The notes: generated by a model not told the origin, from the sequence alone. 64,000 bases of DNA from Chryseotalea sanaruensis (GCF_003990915.1 NZ_BHXQ01000006.1:304597-368596); one strand, 5' to 3'; positions 25,372-35,510 are shown, counted from the first letter of the stretch. Program-made: numbers and translations.

Positions 25372-25876
25372 AACGACAAATAAACAAAATTTACCGCAAC
25401 TTGTTGCACAAACGGTTGAACGAGCTGATTTTCTGCTATTTATTTTGTTTTTCTATTCTAAAAATTGTTTCGTAAATACGTTTTGCACGTCACGCAAATG
25501 CCACAATACATTAAAATTTATAATAGACATCTACAGAAAAATCATTGTTGTAGATTTTACTAAGTAACTAATGTTAAGGTGAAGATGGCAATGCCAATAG
25601 ATACACCGTTGAACAGCCCTGTTTATTGATATTAATTACATAGTGTTTCCAATAAAGGGTGAGGTGTTAGTTAACCAACGGACACCTACTTTTTGATGTA
25701 CTCGCAAAAATGGCAAAAAACAGAAATCGATTGCGGTTCCGTTTCCGATTTCGATTCCGTGAATAAATGTGCGTTTTACTTACAAATGGTAGCTTTTCAT
25801 CTCTATTTTCAGGACGAATTAAATGTTAAGTACTCCTTAAATAGTTCATAAAAAGTTCATTTCTAAAACTAAACCT
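25372..25876. other. Divergent lacI-susC regulatory region (505 bp)
   Basis: No protein gene is supported here. Seen from left to right: an AT-rich stretch next to lacI, a GTTAGTTAACCAAC near-palindrome around 25667-25680, and the LacI-type operator at 25723-25740. A half-matching echo with the same CG-ATTT-CG core follows at 25741-25758, 18 bp centre to centre. Next comes a weak -7 element TAGCTTTT at 25790-25797, a repeated AGTTCAT, and the AAACTAAACCTATG leader at the susC start. If TAGCTTTT is the true promoter element, the operators lie upstream of it, a position that would suit activation. Confidence 0.6.
25723..25740 (+). promoter_or_regulatory. LacI-type operator before susC
   Basis: GAAATCGATTGCGGTTCC, identical to the site at 24134-24151 except for one base near the right end. 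Its partner promoter drives the susC-susD-susF-amylase arm. Confidence 0.75.
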
Positions 25877-28849
25877 ATGTTAAAATTCTACGAAGCACGA
25901 AAAAACTTACTTCTGCTTCTTTTGCTTTTGGTCGGCACAAGCGCCTGGGCACAAGAAGTAAGAGTGTCGGGGAGAGTTACCTCATCAGATGACGGTAGTC
26001 CTTTGCCTGGCGTAAACATTGCTGAGAAAGGTACAAGCAATGGTACCATCTCAGATACTAACGGTAACTATGGTCTTGCTGTGAAATCTGGTTCTACTCT
26101 GATTTTTTCTTTTGTGGGTTATGCTTCACAAGAAGTTGAAATTGGTGGAAGAACAACGATTGATATTGTTTTGGAAACAGATATACTCGCGTTGTCTGAA
26201 ATTGTGGTTGTTGGTTATGGCCAGCAGGAGAAGAAAGATATTACTGGTGCTGTAACTGACATTTCAACTAAAGACTTTAATAGAGGAGTGATTACCTCTC
26301 CACAAGATTTATTAGTAGGAAAACTAGCTGGTGTTTCAGTAACAACAGCTAGTGGTGCTCCAGGAAGCAATGCAACAATCAGGATTCGTAGTGGTTCTTC
26401 TTTGAACGCATCTAATGATCCATTGATCGTAATCGATGGCTTTCCAGTAGAGCGATCAGTTATCTCAGGTATTTCTAATCCTCTTGCATCGATCAATCCA
26501 AATGACATTGAAACTTTTACAGTTTTAAAAGATGCATCAGCCACAGCTATTTATGGAAACAGAGCTTCGAATGGTGTTATAATCATTACTACTAAAAGAG
26601 GTAAAGCTGGTAAGCCGGTGTTCAATTTCAACACAGCATTATCATTCAGCACACCAATCAAATACTATGATGTACTTTCAGGTGATGAATACAGAACTCT
26701 GGTGAATGAACTTGCTGTTGACGGCATTTCAGGTATTAACCAAACTGCATTAGACAAACTTGGAACAGCAAATACAGACTGGCAAAGGGAAATCTATAGA
26801 ACAGCTGTTTCTTCTGATAATAATCTAAGCGCATCAGGTTCAATTAAGAATATTCCTTTCAGAGCTTCTTATGGTTATACAACTCAGCAAGGTATTTTAA
26901 GGAATACTGATTTACAGAGACATTCATTGAACTTAAGTGTTACTCCGTTATTTTTGGATAATCATTTAAAAGTTAACCTAAACGTAAAAGGAAGTAACGT
27001 TGTAAATAATTTTGGAGAACAAGGTGCTATTGGAAGTGCGGTTACTTTTGACCCTACTCAGCCGGTTAGAGATCCTGATAGTGCTTTTGATGGTTATTTT
27101 TCCTGGGCAAATCTTGGCGCAGGTCAAGGAGGAACTTCTAACCCTGTTGCACAACTTGAGCAGACGGATAATGTTGGAACCGTAAATAGAATTTTGACCA
27201 ATGCTGAAATAGAGTACAAGTTTCATATGCTGCCTGAGTTGAAGCTTAATGTTAATGCAGGATTAGATTACTCAGAAAGTGATGGTTATAATAGAGTTCC
27301 TATAACTGCAGAATTTTTAAGAGTGACTAATTCGGGTGTAACAACTACAACAGGTCGTGATAACACTTATTCAGGCGTAAACAGGTCAGCACTTTTGGAT
27401 GTTTATTTAAATTATGCAAAGGAGATCGGTATTCAAAAATTTGATGTGACTGCAGGTTTTGGCGAGCAAACTTTCCTTAGAGAAAGGTTTTCAAGTTCAG
27501 CCTTTGCTGATGGCACAAATTTGAGAGAGGCTTCTGATCCATCAGAAAATTATTTGCGTTCTTTCTTCGGTAGGCTAAACTATTCCCTTAATGATAAGTA
27601 TTTGATTACTGCTACTATAAGAAATGACCTTTCTTCAAGATTTTCAAAAGATAATAGATCTGGTTTATTCCCCTCCATTGCTGTAGGATGGAGAATTAAA
27701 GATGAAGCGTTTTTGGCTAATGTAAATTTCCTTTCGGATTTAAAAGTAAGAGCGAGTTATGGTATAACAGGGCAACAGGATATTGCTAATGATTATCCTG
27801 CACTTGCATTGTACACAGCCTCTGATAGCCTTGCTACATATGAATTTGGTGGTGTAAACTATGTTACGCTTAGACCAGAAGAGTATGATGCTAATATTAA
27901 GTGGGAAACAACGGCCACGTACAACCTGGGTGTAGATTTTGGAATGTTTGAAAACAGACTAACAGGTTCTGTGGAACTTTACAGAAAGAATACAGATGAT
28001 CTATTGAGTAACATCCAAGTACCTGCAGGTTCTAACTTCTCTAATTTCTTAGATACTAATATTGGATCAATAGAAAGTAAGGGGGTTGAAGTATCACTTC
28101 AAGGAGTCCCCATTTCAAATGGTAAGTTAACCTGGAATGCCGGCCTTAACTTCACTTATGCTACGAATGAAATCACAAAACTACTTTTAGTTGATAACCC
28201 TGATTTCTTGGGCCTTGAGCGAGGTAACGTTGGTGTAGCGCAAAATATTCAAAATCATCAGGTAGGATACGCACCCTTTTCATTCTTCACTTTTCAACAA
28301 GTTTATGATGCAGCGGGTAAACCGATAGAGGGTTTATTTGTTAATAGATCAGGTGATCCAACTGCAGTAGTTGGTAACAATAGAAATAAGTACAGATATC
28401 AAAAGCCTGTAGCGGATTATTTAATAGGTGTTAATTCTAGAGTTAGTTACGTTAACTGGGACTTCGCCTTTTCAGGAAGACTTAGTTTAGGTAATTATGT
28501 TTACAATAATAATTTGTCAGGCCGAGCTTTCTATAATAACATATATGGTTTAGATCATTTCAGAAATGTTCCAAGATCTATTTATGATACAGATTTTGTT
28601 AATCAGCAGCAGTTGTCTGACTATTATGTACAGGACGCTTCATTTTTTAAAATGGATAACATGAGTTTAGGTTATACACTAAATGATCTTTTTGCATCCA
28701 AGTTGAAAGCCAGATTTAGTTTAACAGTGCAAAATGCATTCATAGTTACTAAGTACGATGGCATTGATCCTGAAGTTGATGGCGGTATCGATAACAACAT
28801 TTATCCAAGACCACGTGTTTTCTTGCTTGGTGTTAATTTAGATTTTTAA
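25877..28849 (+). CDS. SusC/RagA-family TonB-dependent outer-membrane transporter
   Basis: A 990-residue outer-membrane barrel that imports oligosaccharides using TonB energy. A signal peptide (about 1-25, ending SAWAQ) is followed by a carboxypeptidase-regulatory-like beta domain (VSGRVTSSDDGSPLPGVNIAEKGT). The SusC linker LSEIVVVGYGQQEKKDITGAV, the plug (IRIRSGSSLNASNDPLIVIDGFP, then LKDASATAIYGNRASNGVIIITT) and a 22-strand barrel ending in a terminal phenylalanine come next. It is the first gene of the plus-strand arm and is followed 19 bp later by susD. Context of GH13, GH31 and GH65 enzymes identifies alpha-glucans as the cargo. Confidence 0.96.
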   Translation: MLKFYEARKNLLLLLLLLVGTSAWAQEVRVSGRVTSSDDGSPLPGVNIAEKGTSNGTISDTNGNYGLAVKSGSTLIFSFVGYASQEVEIGGRTTIDIVLETDILALSEIVVVGYGQQEKKDITGAVTDISTKDFNRGVITSPQDLLVGKLAGVSVTTASGAPGSNATIRIRSGSSLNASNDPLIVIDGFPVERSVISGISNPLASINPNDIETFTVLKDASATAIYGNRASNGVIIITTKRGKAGKPVFNFNTALSFSTPIKYYDVLSGDEYRTLVNELAVDGISGINQTALDKLGTANTDWQREIYRTAVSSDNNLSASGSIKNIPFRASYGYTTQQGILRNTDLQRHSLNLSVTPLFLDNHLKVNLNVKGSNVVNNFGEQGAIGSAVTFDPTQPVRDPDSAFDGYFSWANLGAGQGGTSNPVAQLEQTDNVGTVNRILTNAEIEYKFHMLPELKLNVNAGLDYSESDGYNRVPITAEFLRVTNSGVTTTTGRDNTYSGVNRSALLDVYLNYAKEIGIQKFDVTAGFGEQTFLRERFSSSAFADGTNLREASDPSENYLRSFFGRLNYSLNDKYLITATIRNDLSSRFSKDNRSGLFPSIAVGWRIKDEAFLANVNFLSDLKVRASYGITGQQDIANDYPALALYTASDSLATYEFGGVNYVTLRPEEYDANIKWETTATYNLGVDFGMFENRLTGSVELYRKNTDDLLSNIQVPAGSNFSNFLDTNIGSIESKGVEVSLQGVPISNGKLTWNAGLNFTYATNEITKLLLVDNPDFLGLERGNVGVAQNIQNHQVGYAPFSFFTFQQVYDAAGKPIEGLFVNRSGDPTAVVGNNRNKYRYQKPVADYLIGVNSRVSYVNWDFAFSGRLSLGNYVYNNNLSGRAFYNNIYGLDHFRNVPRSIYDTDFVNQQQLSDYYVQDASFFKMDNMSLGYTLNDLFASKLKARFSLTVQNAFIVTKYDGIDPEVDGGIDNNIYPRPRVFLLGVNLDF

Positions 28850-28868
28850 TCATTAGAAGACCGTTTAT

Positions 28869-30419
28869 ATGAAACTAAATAAGATAATCCAACTTTGTGT
28901 ACTAACTGTGTGCATATTGTTAACTTCTTGTCTTGGAGATCTTGATCTTCAACCAATTGATCCAGACGTAACAACTTCAAGATCTGCTTACAATAGCCCT
29001 GAGGCTTACAAACAAGGCTTGGCCAAGTTATATGCATCTTTTATTTTAACAGGTCAGCAAGGTCCTGCTGGTAACTCTGATATTACCACGTCTGATGAAG
29101 GAAATAGTAGTTTTCTGCGTCAAATGTGGAACATGGAAGAGTTGACAACAGATGAAGCTGTATGGTCGTATCCAAATGATTTTGGAGGTACTATTTTTAA
29201 TCTTCATTATCATTCTTGGCTTCCAACCGATGGTATTGGTGCATTTGCCTACGCGCGTATAATGAACTCTGTGGTATTAGCTAATGAATATATCAGAGCT
29301 ACGGCTGGCTCTTCTGATCCTGATCTTCAACTGTATAATACTGAAGCAAGATTTATTCGTGCGCTATCATACTTCTACGGGTTGAACTTGTTTGGGAAAA
29401 TGCCATTTGTAACTGAAGCTAATTTACCTGGTGCTTTTTTACCAGAAGAAATTATCAGAACAGACTTGTTTGAATACATTGAATCAGAGTTATTGGCTAT
29501 TCAAGACGAGATGGGCGAACCAAAGTTTGAATATGGAAGAGCTGATAAAGCTGCTTGTTCAATGTTGTTGGCAAAACTTTATCTAAACGCAGAAGTTTAT
29601 TTGGGTGCCGGAAATGAAAGATATACACAAGCAATAACTGAGTTAAACAAAGTTATTACTGGTCCTTACTCATTGGCACCAAATTATTTGAATAACTTCC
29701 TTGCAGATAACAATACTAGTCCTGAATTAATATTTTCTTTTAATAGTGATGGAAGATACTCACAATCGTACAGCGCAGTATGGACAATTATTAAAGGAAA
29801 TGCTGGTAATGGTGGATTTTCAGGTCTAAGAACCACCTCTGCATTGGTGGGTAAATTTGCACCAACAGATCCACGCGCTCATTTCTTAAAAGAAGATGTT
29901 GGTCAATCATTAGAGATTGAAGCGGTGAACAATACAAAGCAGGGTTATGGTGTTAATAAATTCAGAAATGTAACATCAACAGGACAAATACCTGATGATG
30001 GCACAGACTTCATTGATACAGATTACCCTTTGTTCCGATTAGGAGATGCTTATTTAATGTATGCAGAGGCTGTGCTGCGAGGTGGAACTGGTGGCGATAT
30101 TAACACGGCTGTTGGTTATATCAATCAGTTGCGTAATAGATCAGGTGATCCAGCAATTGGCAATATAACCTCCGGTCAATTAACCCTTGATTTTATTTTA
30201 GATGAGAGAGCCAGAGAGTTATACTGGGAAGGTCATAGAAGAACAGACTTAATAAGATTTGGTCAATTCACAGGTGATACTTACTTATGGCCTTGGAAAG
30301 GTGGTGTAAGCGAAGGTATAGCTTCAGAGCCATTTAGAAGTCTGTTCCCGATACCAGCTGATGATAGAGCGCTTAATCCAAACCTAACACAAAATGCAGG
30401 TTATCCTGGTGGTAATTAA
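28869..30419 (+). CDS. SusD/RagB-family glycan-binding lipoprotein
   Basis: A 516-residue surface lipoprotein that closes the SusC barrel like a lid and binds the oligosaccharide. The lipobox is L-T-S-C (Cys21). The TPR-like helical core shows EARFIRALSYFYGLNLFGKMPFV and the C-terminal FILDERARELYWEGHRRTDLIRFGQF with the closing LNPNLTQNAGY, all standard SusD signatures. It sits between susC and a SusF-like gene with gaps of 19 and 14 bp, in one operon. Confidence 0.96.
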   Translation: MKLNKIIQLCVLTVCILLTSCLGDLDLQPIDPDVTTSRSAYNSPEAYKQGLAKLYASFILTGQQGPAGNSDITTSDEGNSSFLRQMWNMEELTTDEAVWSYPNDFGGTIFNLHYHSWLPTDGIGAFAYARIMNSVVLANEYIRATAGSSDPDLQLYNTEARFIRALSYFYGLNLFGKMPFVTEANLPGAFLPEEIIRTDLFEYIESELLAIQDEMGEPKFEYGRADKAACSMLLAKLYLNAEVYLGAGNERYTQAITELNKVITGPYSLAPNYLNNFLADNNTSPELIFSFNSDGRYSQSYSAVWTIIKGNAGNGGFSGLRTTSALVGKFAPTDPRAHFLKEDVGQSLEIEAVNNTKQGYGVNKFRNVTSTGQIPDDGTDFIDTDYPLFRLGDAYLMYAEAVLRGGTGGDINTAVGYINQLRNRSGDPAIGNITSGQLTLDFILDERARELYWEGHRRTDLIRFGQFTGDTYLWPWKGGVSEGIASEPFRSLFPIPADDRALNPNLTQNAGYPGGN

Positions 30420-30433
30420 TTAAAAACTGAAAT

Positions 30434-31834
30434 ATGAAAAATAAATTCTTAATGTTTTTTATGCTCTTGGGACCCTTTTGGATCTCCGGATGCGAGGATA
30501 GAGAACTAGCTACATTAAGTGAATCAGTAACAGCAAATACACTTAGTGCACTAGACGGATCAAATTTTGTTTTGACAAAAGATGATGAAGCTGAAGATTT
30601 TCAAACATTTACATGGACAGCTGTTGATTTTGGTTTTCCAGCATCTGTAAATTATACCTTACAAGTGGATAGAGCTTCTAATAGCTTTGAAGCACCATTT
30701 GATCTTGCGTCAACTAATGAATTATCAGTTACGGTTAAGGTAAGTGAAATGAATGAGGCTCTATTAGCTTTGGGTTTTACGCCTCAGGAGGCAGTATCAG
30801 TAGCATTTAGAGTTGTGGCATCGATTGGCAGTGATGTACCTCCAATAGTATCCAGTGCATCAAATGCAGAACTTACTCCCTATGCAACAGCATTCCCGCC
30901 TATTTATGGTATGGGTGCAGGTCTGAAAGGATGGGGCCCTTGGCCAGATAATGCAGTTGAATTTCAGAGCGAAGAATTCAATAAATTCCAAACGATTACA
31001 CTATTAACCAATAACGGAGAAGCCTTTCGCTTTTTTGCGCAATTAGACTGGAACCCAGTTTCTTATAATTACCCATTCTTTACAACTGTAAGTCCTTTGT
31101 TTGAAAACGCAGGCGATGGAGATTCTAATTTTAAATTTGTGGGTGCTACAGGTTATTATTCAATTAGTGTTGATCTTACTGCGAAAACAGTAACTGCAGA
31201 ACCAACTGAAGAGCCTGCATTATATATGATGGGCGCGGCTATTAATGGTTGGGGCCCTTGGAGTGACAAAGAAGTAAAAATGACCTACATCAAGCCTGGC
31301 GTTTTTGAAACAACAACTAATTTCCAAGTCGAAGCATTCCGCTTTTTCGCTCAGGCCGCTTGGGAACCAATCTCTTACAACTATCCTTTCTTTGAAAGCG
31401 TTGATAGTAAGTTTGAGAATGCAGCTGATGGAGATAGTAACCTGAAGTTTGTTGGAGAACCAGGTGCTTACAAGATTACAGTTAATTTGAATGAGAAAAC
31501 TGTTGTAATAGGAGATCAACCTGTTCCTAAATTGTTCATGATGGGTGGAGCCTTAAACGGCTGGGGACCGTGGAACGATAAGGAAGTTGAATTGACTTAT
31601 GTCAGCCCTGGCGTTTACACAGCAACCGCAACTTTCATAAGCGGAGAAATTTTTAGGTTTTTTGGTCAGGCCGATTGGAATCCAACATCCTATAATTACA
31701 ATTACTTCACAACAGTAGATCCACTTTTTGAATTGAATCCGGGTGATGGAGACAATAACTTGAAATATGTTGGTGCTACTGGTGCGGTTAACATCCGTGT
31801 TAACCTTACAACAAAGGTTATTACTGTTGAATAA
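30434..31834 (+). CDS. SusE/SusF-like starch-binding lipoprotein with three tandem binding domains
   Basis: A 466-residue lipoprotein (lipobox W-I-S-G-C, Cys20). Residues about 22-150 form the SusE/SusF N-terminal Ig-like domain. Three repeats of about 100 residues follow at about 157-257, 263-360 and 367-466. Each opens with (Y/F)MMG..(L/I)NGWGPW.D and contains FRFFAQ..W.P.SYNY, then GDGDSN.K(F/Y)VG. Aromatic-rich loops in these positions bind starch in SusE and SusF. One Ig domain plus three binding domains matches the SusF plan, not the two-domain SusE plan. It follows susD by 14 bp and ends before a strong hairpin terminator. Confidence 0.92.
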   Translation: MKNKFLMFFMLLGPFWISGCEDRELATLSESVTANTLSALDGSNFVLTKDDEAEDFQTFTWTAVDFGFPASVNYTLQVDRASNSFEAPFDLASTNELSVTVKVSEMNEALLALGFTPQEAVSVAFRVVASIGSDVPPIVSSASNAELTPYATAFPPIYGMGAGLKGWGPWPDNAVEFQSEEFNKFQTITLLTNNGEAFRFFAQLDWNPVSYNYPFFTTVSPLFENAGDGDSNFKFVGATGYYSISVDLTAKTVTAEPTEEPALYMMGAAINGWGPWSDKEVKMTYIKPGVFETTTNFQVEAFRFFAQAAWEPISYNYPFFESVDSKFENAADGDSNLKFVGEPGAYKITVNLNEKTVVIGDQPVPKLFMMGGALNGWGPWNDKEVELTYVSPGVYTATATFISGEIFRFFGQADWNPTSYNYNYFTTVDPLFELNPGDGDNNLKYVGATGAVNIRVNLTTKVITVE

Positions 31835-31855
31835 CTTTTATTGAGATGATTACAG

Positions 31856-31884
31856 AATCAGGAGCATTTTGCTCCTGATTTTTT
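31856..31884 (+). terminator. Terminator or attenuator between the susF-like and amylase genes
   Basis: AATCAGGAGCA pairs perfectly with TGCTCCTGATT around a 3-nt loop and is followed by six T. It lies 20 bp before the next gene, so some read-through or a separate promoter is needed for the amylase. Confidence 0.85.
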
Positions 31885-31904
31885 AATTTTTATTAAGCAC
31901 TAAT

Positions 31905-34742
31905 ATGAAATACTACTTATTTTTTTTCCTTTTTATAGGTGCATTAATTGTTTCTGCACAAACAGTTACAACAAACCCTGCTGTGCCAAGCCCGGATCAA
32001 CCTTTAACCATTACGGTTAATGTTGCAGGAACTAGTTTGGCTGGTTATGCTTGGAACAACGAAACCGCACCGGTATGGTTATGGGCATGGCTGGAAAAAG
32101 GTAGTACTGATATAAATGCTCCAACAAATGTAAACCCCGCAACTGCAGCACAAGATGCAGCTAAGTGTACTAGAATAGGTACCAATCCCGATATTTACCA
32201 AATCACAATTACACCTACTACTTTCTTTAACAGGACAGCATCGGAAATCACACAAATCGGACTTAAATTAAAAACAAGAGATTGGAATGATAACAAGCAA
32301 ACGGATAGCGATCGGTTCATTGATCTTTCTATAAACTTTGCTATTACACTTAGCAGTCCGTCATCCTCATCTTTTTTTGTAGAGAACGGGGAGACAATTG
32401 ACATTACCGCAAACACAAATCAAAATTCAACCATTGCTTATAAGATCAATGGTGCAAGTATAGCTACCTCATCTGCTGGTGTTAATACATTTACTTACGA
32501 GCATATTGTATCAGAAACGCAAGGTTCTATAGAGGTAGTATGTGAGGCCAATAATGGTACAGAAACCACTTCAACATCTTTCATTTATACGCTTCGTTCT
32601 ACTACTATAAATGAGGTAAGACCGGCTGGTATAATTGATGGAATAAATTACGAGTCGGATCCGACAACAGCAACGATAAGTCTGTGGGCTCCAGGAAAAT
32701 CTTCAGTTTACGTTTTAGGAGATTTCAATGACTGGGCCATAGATGCAGCATATCAAATGAAAAAAGATGGCGAACATTTTTGGTTGAAACTTACTGGTTT
32801 AACAGCAGGTGAGGAGTACGGTTTTCAATATTTTGTAGATGAGACAATTAAAGTAGCCGATCCATATGCCGACAAAATCCTGGATCCTGAAGATCAGTTT
32901 ATTCCTGAAAGCACATATCCTAATTTAAAGCAATACCCATCAAAAGCATTTAGTAGCAATTGGTATGAAAATCGTGTCTCGGTTTTGCAAACAGCACAAG
33001 AGCCCTATCAGTGGGTGGTTACTGATTTTCAAAAACCTGCTAAGGAAAAACTGGTCGTATACGAATTACTTATTCGTGACTTCGCTGATGAGGAAAACAG
33101 AAATTATCAAAACCTGATTGATACCCTATCTTATTTGAAGCGTTTAGGTATTAATGCTATTGAGCTGATGCCTATTATGGAGTTTAATGGAAATTTAGGT
33201 TGGGGCTATAATCCAACTTTCATGTTTGCGCCTGATAAGTATTATGGCACAAAAAATAAGTTGAAAGAATTTGTAGACAGATGTCATCAAGAGGGAATTG
33301 CAGTAATATTGGATATAGCAATGAACCACCAGGATGTGCCAAATACCTACGCGTCAATGTATTTTAATTTTGACACTTTCAAGCCAACACCTGATAATCC
33401 ATGGTTCAATGTTGACGCGAAGCATCCTTTCAATGTTTTTAATGATATGAATCATGAAAGTGCCTACACTAAAAAATATCTGGATACTGTTAACCATTAC
33501 TGGCTCAACGAATTTAAAGTAGATGGCTACCGTTTTGACCTTTCTAAAGGCTTTACGCAAACAAATAACCCTAATAATGTTGGTGCCTGGTCTGCATATG
33601 ATGCTTCACGTATTGCTTTATTAAAGCGAATGGCAGACGTAATATGGTCTCATACACCCGATGCATTTATCATTATGGAACATTTGGGGGACAACGTAGA
33701 AGAAAGAGAGTTGGCTCAATATCGCTACCAAGAAGGGAAGGGTATGATGTTCTGGGCAAAAATGACAGATCAATACAATCAAAACACAATGGGTTATCTT
33801 GAAAATTCTAACATACGAGGTGTATACCACGCTGAAAGAAGTTGGGAGGCAGCCCATCTTGTCGGATATATGGAGAGCCATGATGAAGAGCGATTGATGT
33901 ATAAGAATTTAAATTTTGGAAGTCTTAATAATAGCTACAGTACAAAAGATTTGTCAACAGCCCTGAAAAGAATTTCTGCGGCTAACGCCCTATTTCTAAC
34001 AATACCGGGTCCTAAAATGATTTGGCAATTCGGTGAGTTTGGATACGATAAATCGATCAATCTTTGTGAAGACGGCAGCAACAATAGTAACTGTCGTTTA
34101 TCACCTAAGCCAACTTTGTGGGATTTTGAAGAGAATGAAGGTAGAAGAATCCTGTTCGAGAAAACTGCTGATTTTCTTAGACTGAGAAATACTTACAATG
34201 TATTTACTAACGGAGATGCAACATTTTCCACGGCAAGTTCATTGGTTAAATTTGTTGTGTTAAAGAATTCACCATATAACAGTTCGCCTACTACTGCCAA
34301 TGAGATGAACGCAGTGGTTGTTTCAAATTTTGATTTGATAGAACGAGCCAGTCTTGTAGATTTTCCTCACACAGGTACATGGTTCGAGTACACTGCAGGT
34401 GGTGCGTCTGTTCAGATTACGCAACCTAATTTATCAGTAACAATCGGCCCTGGTGAGTATAAGCTCTATACAGATGTGGCTATTGATGTTAATGTAATTA
34501 CTTCAGTTGAAGGCGAAACAAATAATGTAGATGCTGTATATCCTAACCCAACCTCAGGTAGATTAGTGCTTCCGGAAGCTGTGCAAATGGAATCAGTAGG
34601 CATGACAACATTGACAGGTGAAACACTTGCTTTCAAAAAATTGTCCGATAACGAGATCGAGTTTGATGCAAGACCAGGAATGTACATACTCCGATATACA
34701 CAAGGTAATAGACAAGTAACACATAAGATTATGAAGTACTAA
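31905..34742 (+). CDS. T9SS-secreted GH13 alpha-amylase-family enzyme
   Basis: A 945-residue enzyme with a signal peptide (about 1-18, ending VSAQ), two N-terminal beta domains and a CBM48-like domain near 250-330 (SVYVLGDFNDWAIDA). The GH13 barrel contains LDIAMNH, DGYRFDLSKGF with nucleophile Asp545, IIMEHLGDN with acid Glu592 and ESHDEER with Asp660. The last 75 residues (YPNPTSGRLVLP through ending in HKIMKY) are a type A sorting domain of the type IX secretion system. The enzyme should therefore be released or fixed at the cell surface, where it would start starch breakdown. It follows the susF-like gene after a hairpin terminator. Confidence 0.93.
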   Translation: MKYYLFFFLFIGALIVSAQTVTTNPAVPSPDQPLTITVNVAGTSLAGYAWNNETAPVWLWAWLEKGSTDINAPTNVNPATAAQDAAKCTRIGTNPDIYQITITPTTFFNRTASEITQIGLKLKTRDWNDNKQTDSDRFIDLSINFAITLSSPSSSSFFVENGETIDITANTNQNSTIAYKINGASIATSSAGVNTFTYEHIVSETQGSIEVVCEANNGTETTSTSFIYTLRSTTINEVRPAGIIDGINYESDPTTATISLWAPGKSSVYVLGDFNDWAIDAAYQMKKDGEHFWLKLTGLTAGEEYGFQYFVDETIKVADPYADKILDPEDQFIPESTYPNLKQYPSKAFSSNWYENRVSVLQTAQEPYQWVVTDFQKPAKEKLVVYELLIRDFADEENRNYQNLIDTLSYLKRLGINAIELMPIMEFNGNLGWGYNPTFMFAPDKYYGTKNKLKEFVDRCHQEGIAVILDIAMNHQDVPNTYASMYFNFDTFKPTPDNPWFNVDAKHPFNVFNDMNHESAYTKKYLDTVNHYWLNEFKVDGYRFDLSKGFTQTNNPNNVGAWSAYDASRIALLKRMADVIWSHTPDAFIIMEHLGDNVEERELAQYRYQEGKGMMFWAKMTDQYNQNTMGYLENSNIRGVYHAERSWEAAHLVGYMESHDEERLMYKNLNFGSLNNSYSTKDLSTALKRISAANALFLTIPGPKMIWQFGEFGYDKSINLCEDGSNNSNCRLSPKPTLWDFEENEGRRILFEKTADFLRLRNTYNVFTNGDATFSTASSLVKFVVLKNSPYNSSPTTANEMNAVVVSNFDLIERASLVDFPHTGTWFEYTAGGASVQITQPNLSVTIGPGEYKLYTDVAIDVNVITSVEGETNNVDAVYPNPTSGRLVLPEAVQMESVGMTTLTGETLAFKKLSDNEIEFDARPGMYILRYTQGNRQVTHKIMKY

Positions 34743-34814
34743 AATGCCAACGAATGAACAATCGTTTGCGACACTTTATTACAGTTTACGCTAGAGTAAG
34801 GCAATCGCATAAGG

Positions 34815-34822
34815 TATTTTTG
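34815..34822 (+). promoter_or_regulatory. Possible -7 element before pgmB
   Basis: TATTTTTG fits TAnnTTTG, 14 bp before the ATG at 34836. No TTTG box at the right distance, so a secondary promoter is only possible. Confidence 0.3.
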
Positions 34823-34835
34823 AATTTTGAAATTG

Positions 34836-35510
34836 ATGAGCGCAAGAGAGAGCATAATATCAGCGGCCATTTTTGATTTAGATGGCGTAATAGTAGATAC
34901 AGCTAAATACCACTATTTGGCATGGAAGAAATTAGCGAACGAGATTGGTACAGACCTGAGCGTTGAGGAAAACGAACGCTTGAAAGGTGTGAGTCGAATG
35001 GATTCTTTGGACATTATACTTTCATTAGGTGGCTTGCAATTTAGTGAAGTAGAGAAAGTTGCTATGGCTGACAAAAAGAACACCTGGTTTGTTGACTACG
35101 TAAACCAGATGAAACCTGATGAGATTTTACCTGGAGCAAAAAATTTGCTGGAATCCTGCAGGGCCAACGGTATTAAAGTGGCTTTGGGCTCCAGCAGCAA
35201 GAACGCAAAAGCTGTTCTTGATTTACTAAAAATTGCACACTTATTCGATGTGATTGTGGATGGTACCATGATTAAGAAAAGTAAACCGGATCCTGAAATA
35301 TTTCTTTTAGGAGCATCATTATTAAATATTCCACCTGATCAATGCATCGTTTTTGAAGATGCTGAAGCTGGAGTTGAAGCTGCCCTGGCAGCAAATATGC
35401 GTTGTATTGGTTTAGGCTCTCCGGCACAGTTAGGCAAGGCAAACCTTGTTATTCCAGATTTAAAGAATTTTACTATTGAGGACATGATTAATCTTGTCCC
35501 CATTCACTAA
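34836..35510 (+). CDS. pgmB: Beta-phosphoglucomutase
   Basis: A 224-residue HAD-superfamily enzyme that interconverts beta-glucose 1-phosphate and glucose 6-phosphate. The start at the ATG 34836 is chosen over an in-frame TTG nine bases earlier. The nucleophile motif is AIFDLDGVIVDT (Asp14, Asp16). The GSSSKNAKAVLD motif, the lysine segment IKKSKPDPEIFL and FEDAEAGVEAALAA complete the active site. Cap-domain ERLKGVSRMDSLDIIL is typical of PgmB. It precedes the GH65 phosphorylase gene by about 100 bp, and that enzyme makes its substrate. Confidence 0.95.
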   Translation: MSARESIISAAIFDLDGVIVDTAKYHYLAWKKLANEIGTDLSVEENERLKGVSRMDSLDIILSLGGLQFSEVEKVAMADKKNTWFVDYVNQMKPDEILPGAKNLLESCRANGIKVALGSSSKNAKAVLDLLKIAHLFDVIVDGTMIKKSKPDPEIFLLGASLLNIPPDQCIVFEDAEAGVEAALAANMRCIGLGSPAQLGKANLVIPDLKNFTIEDMINLVPIH

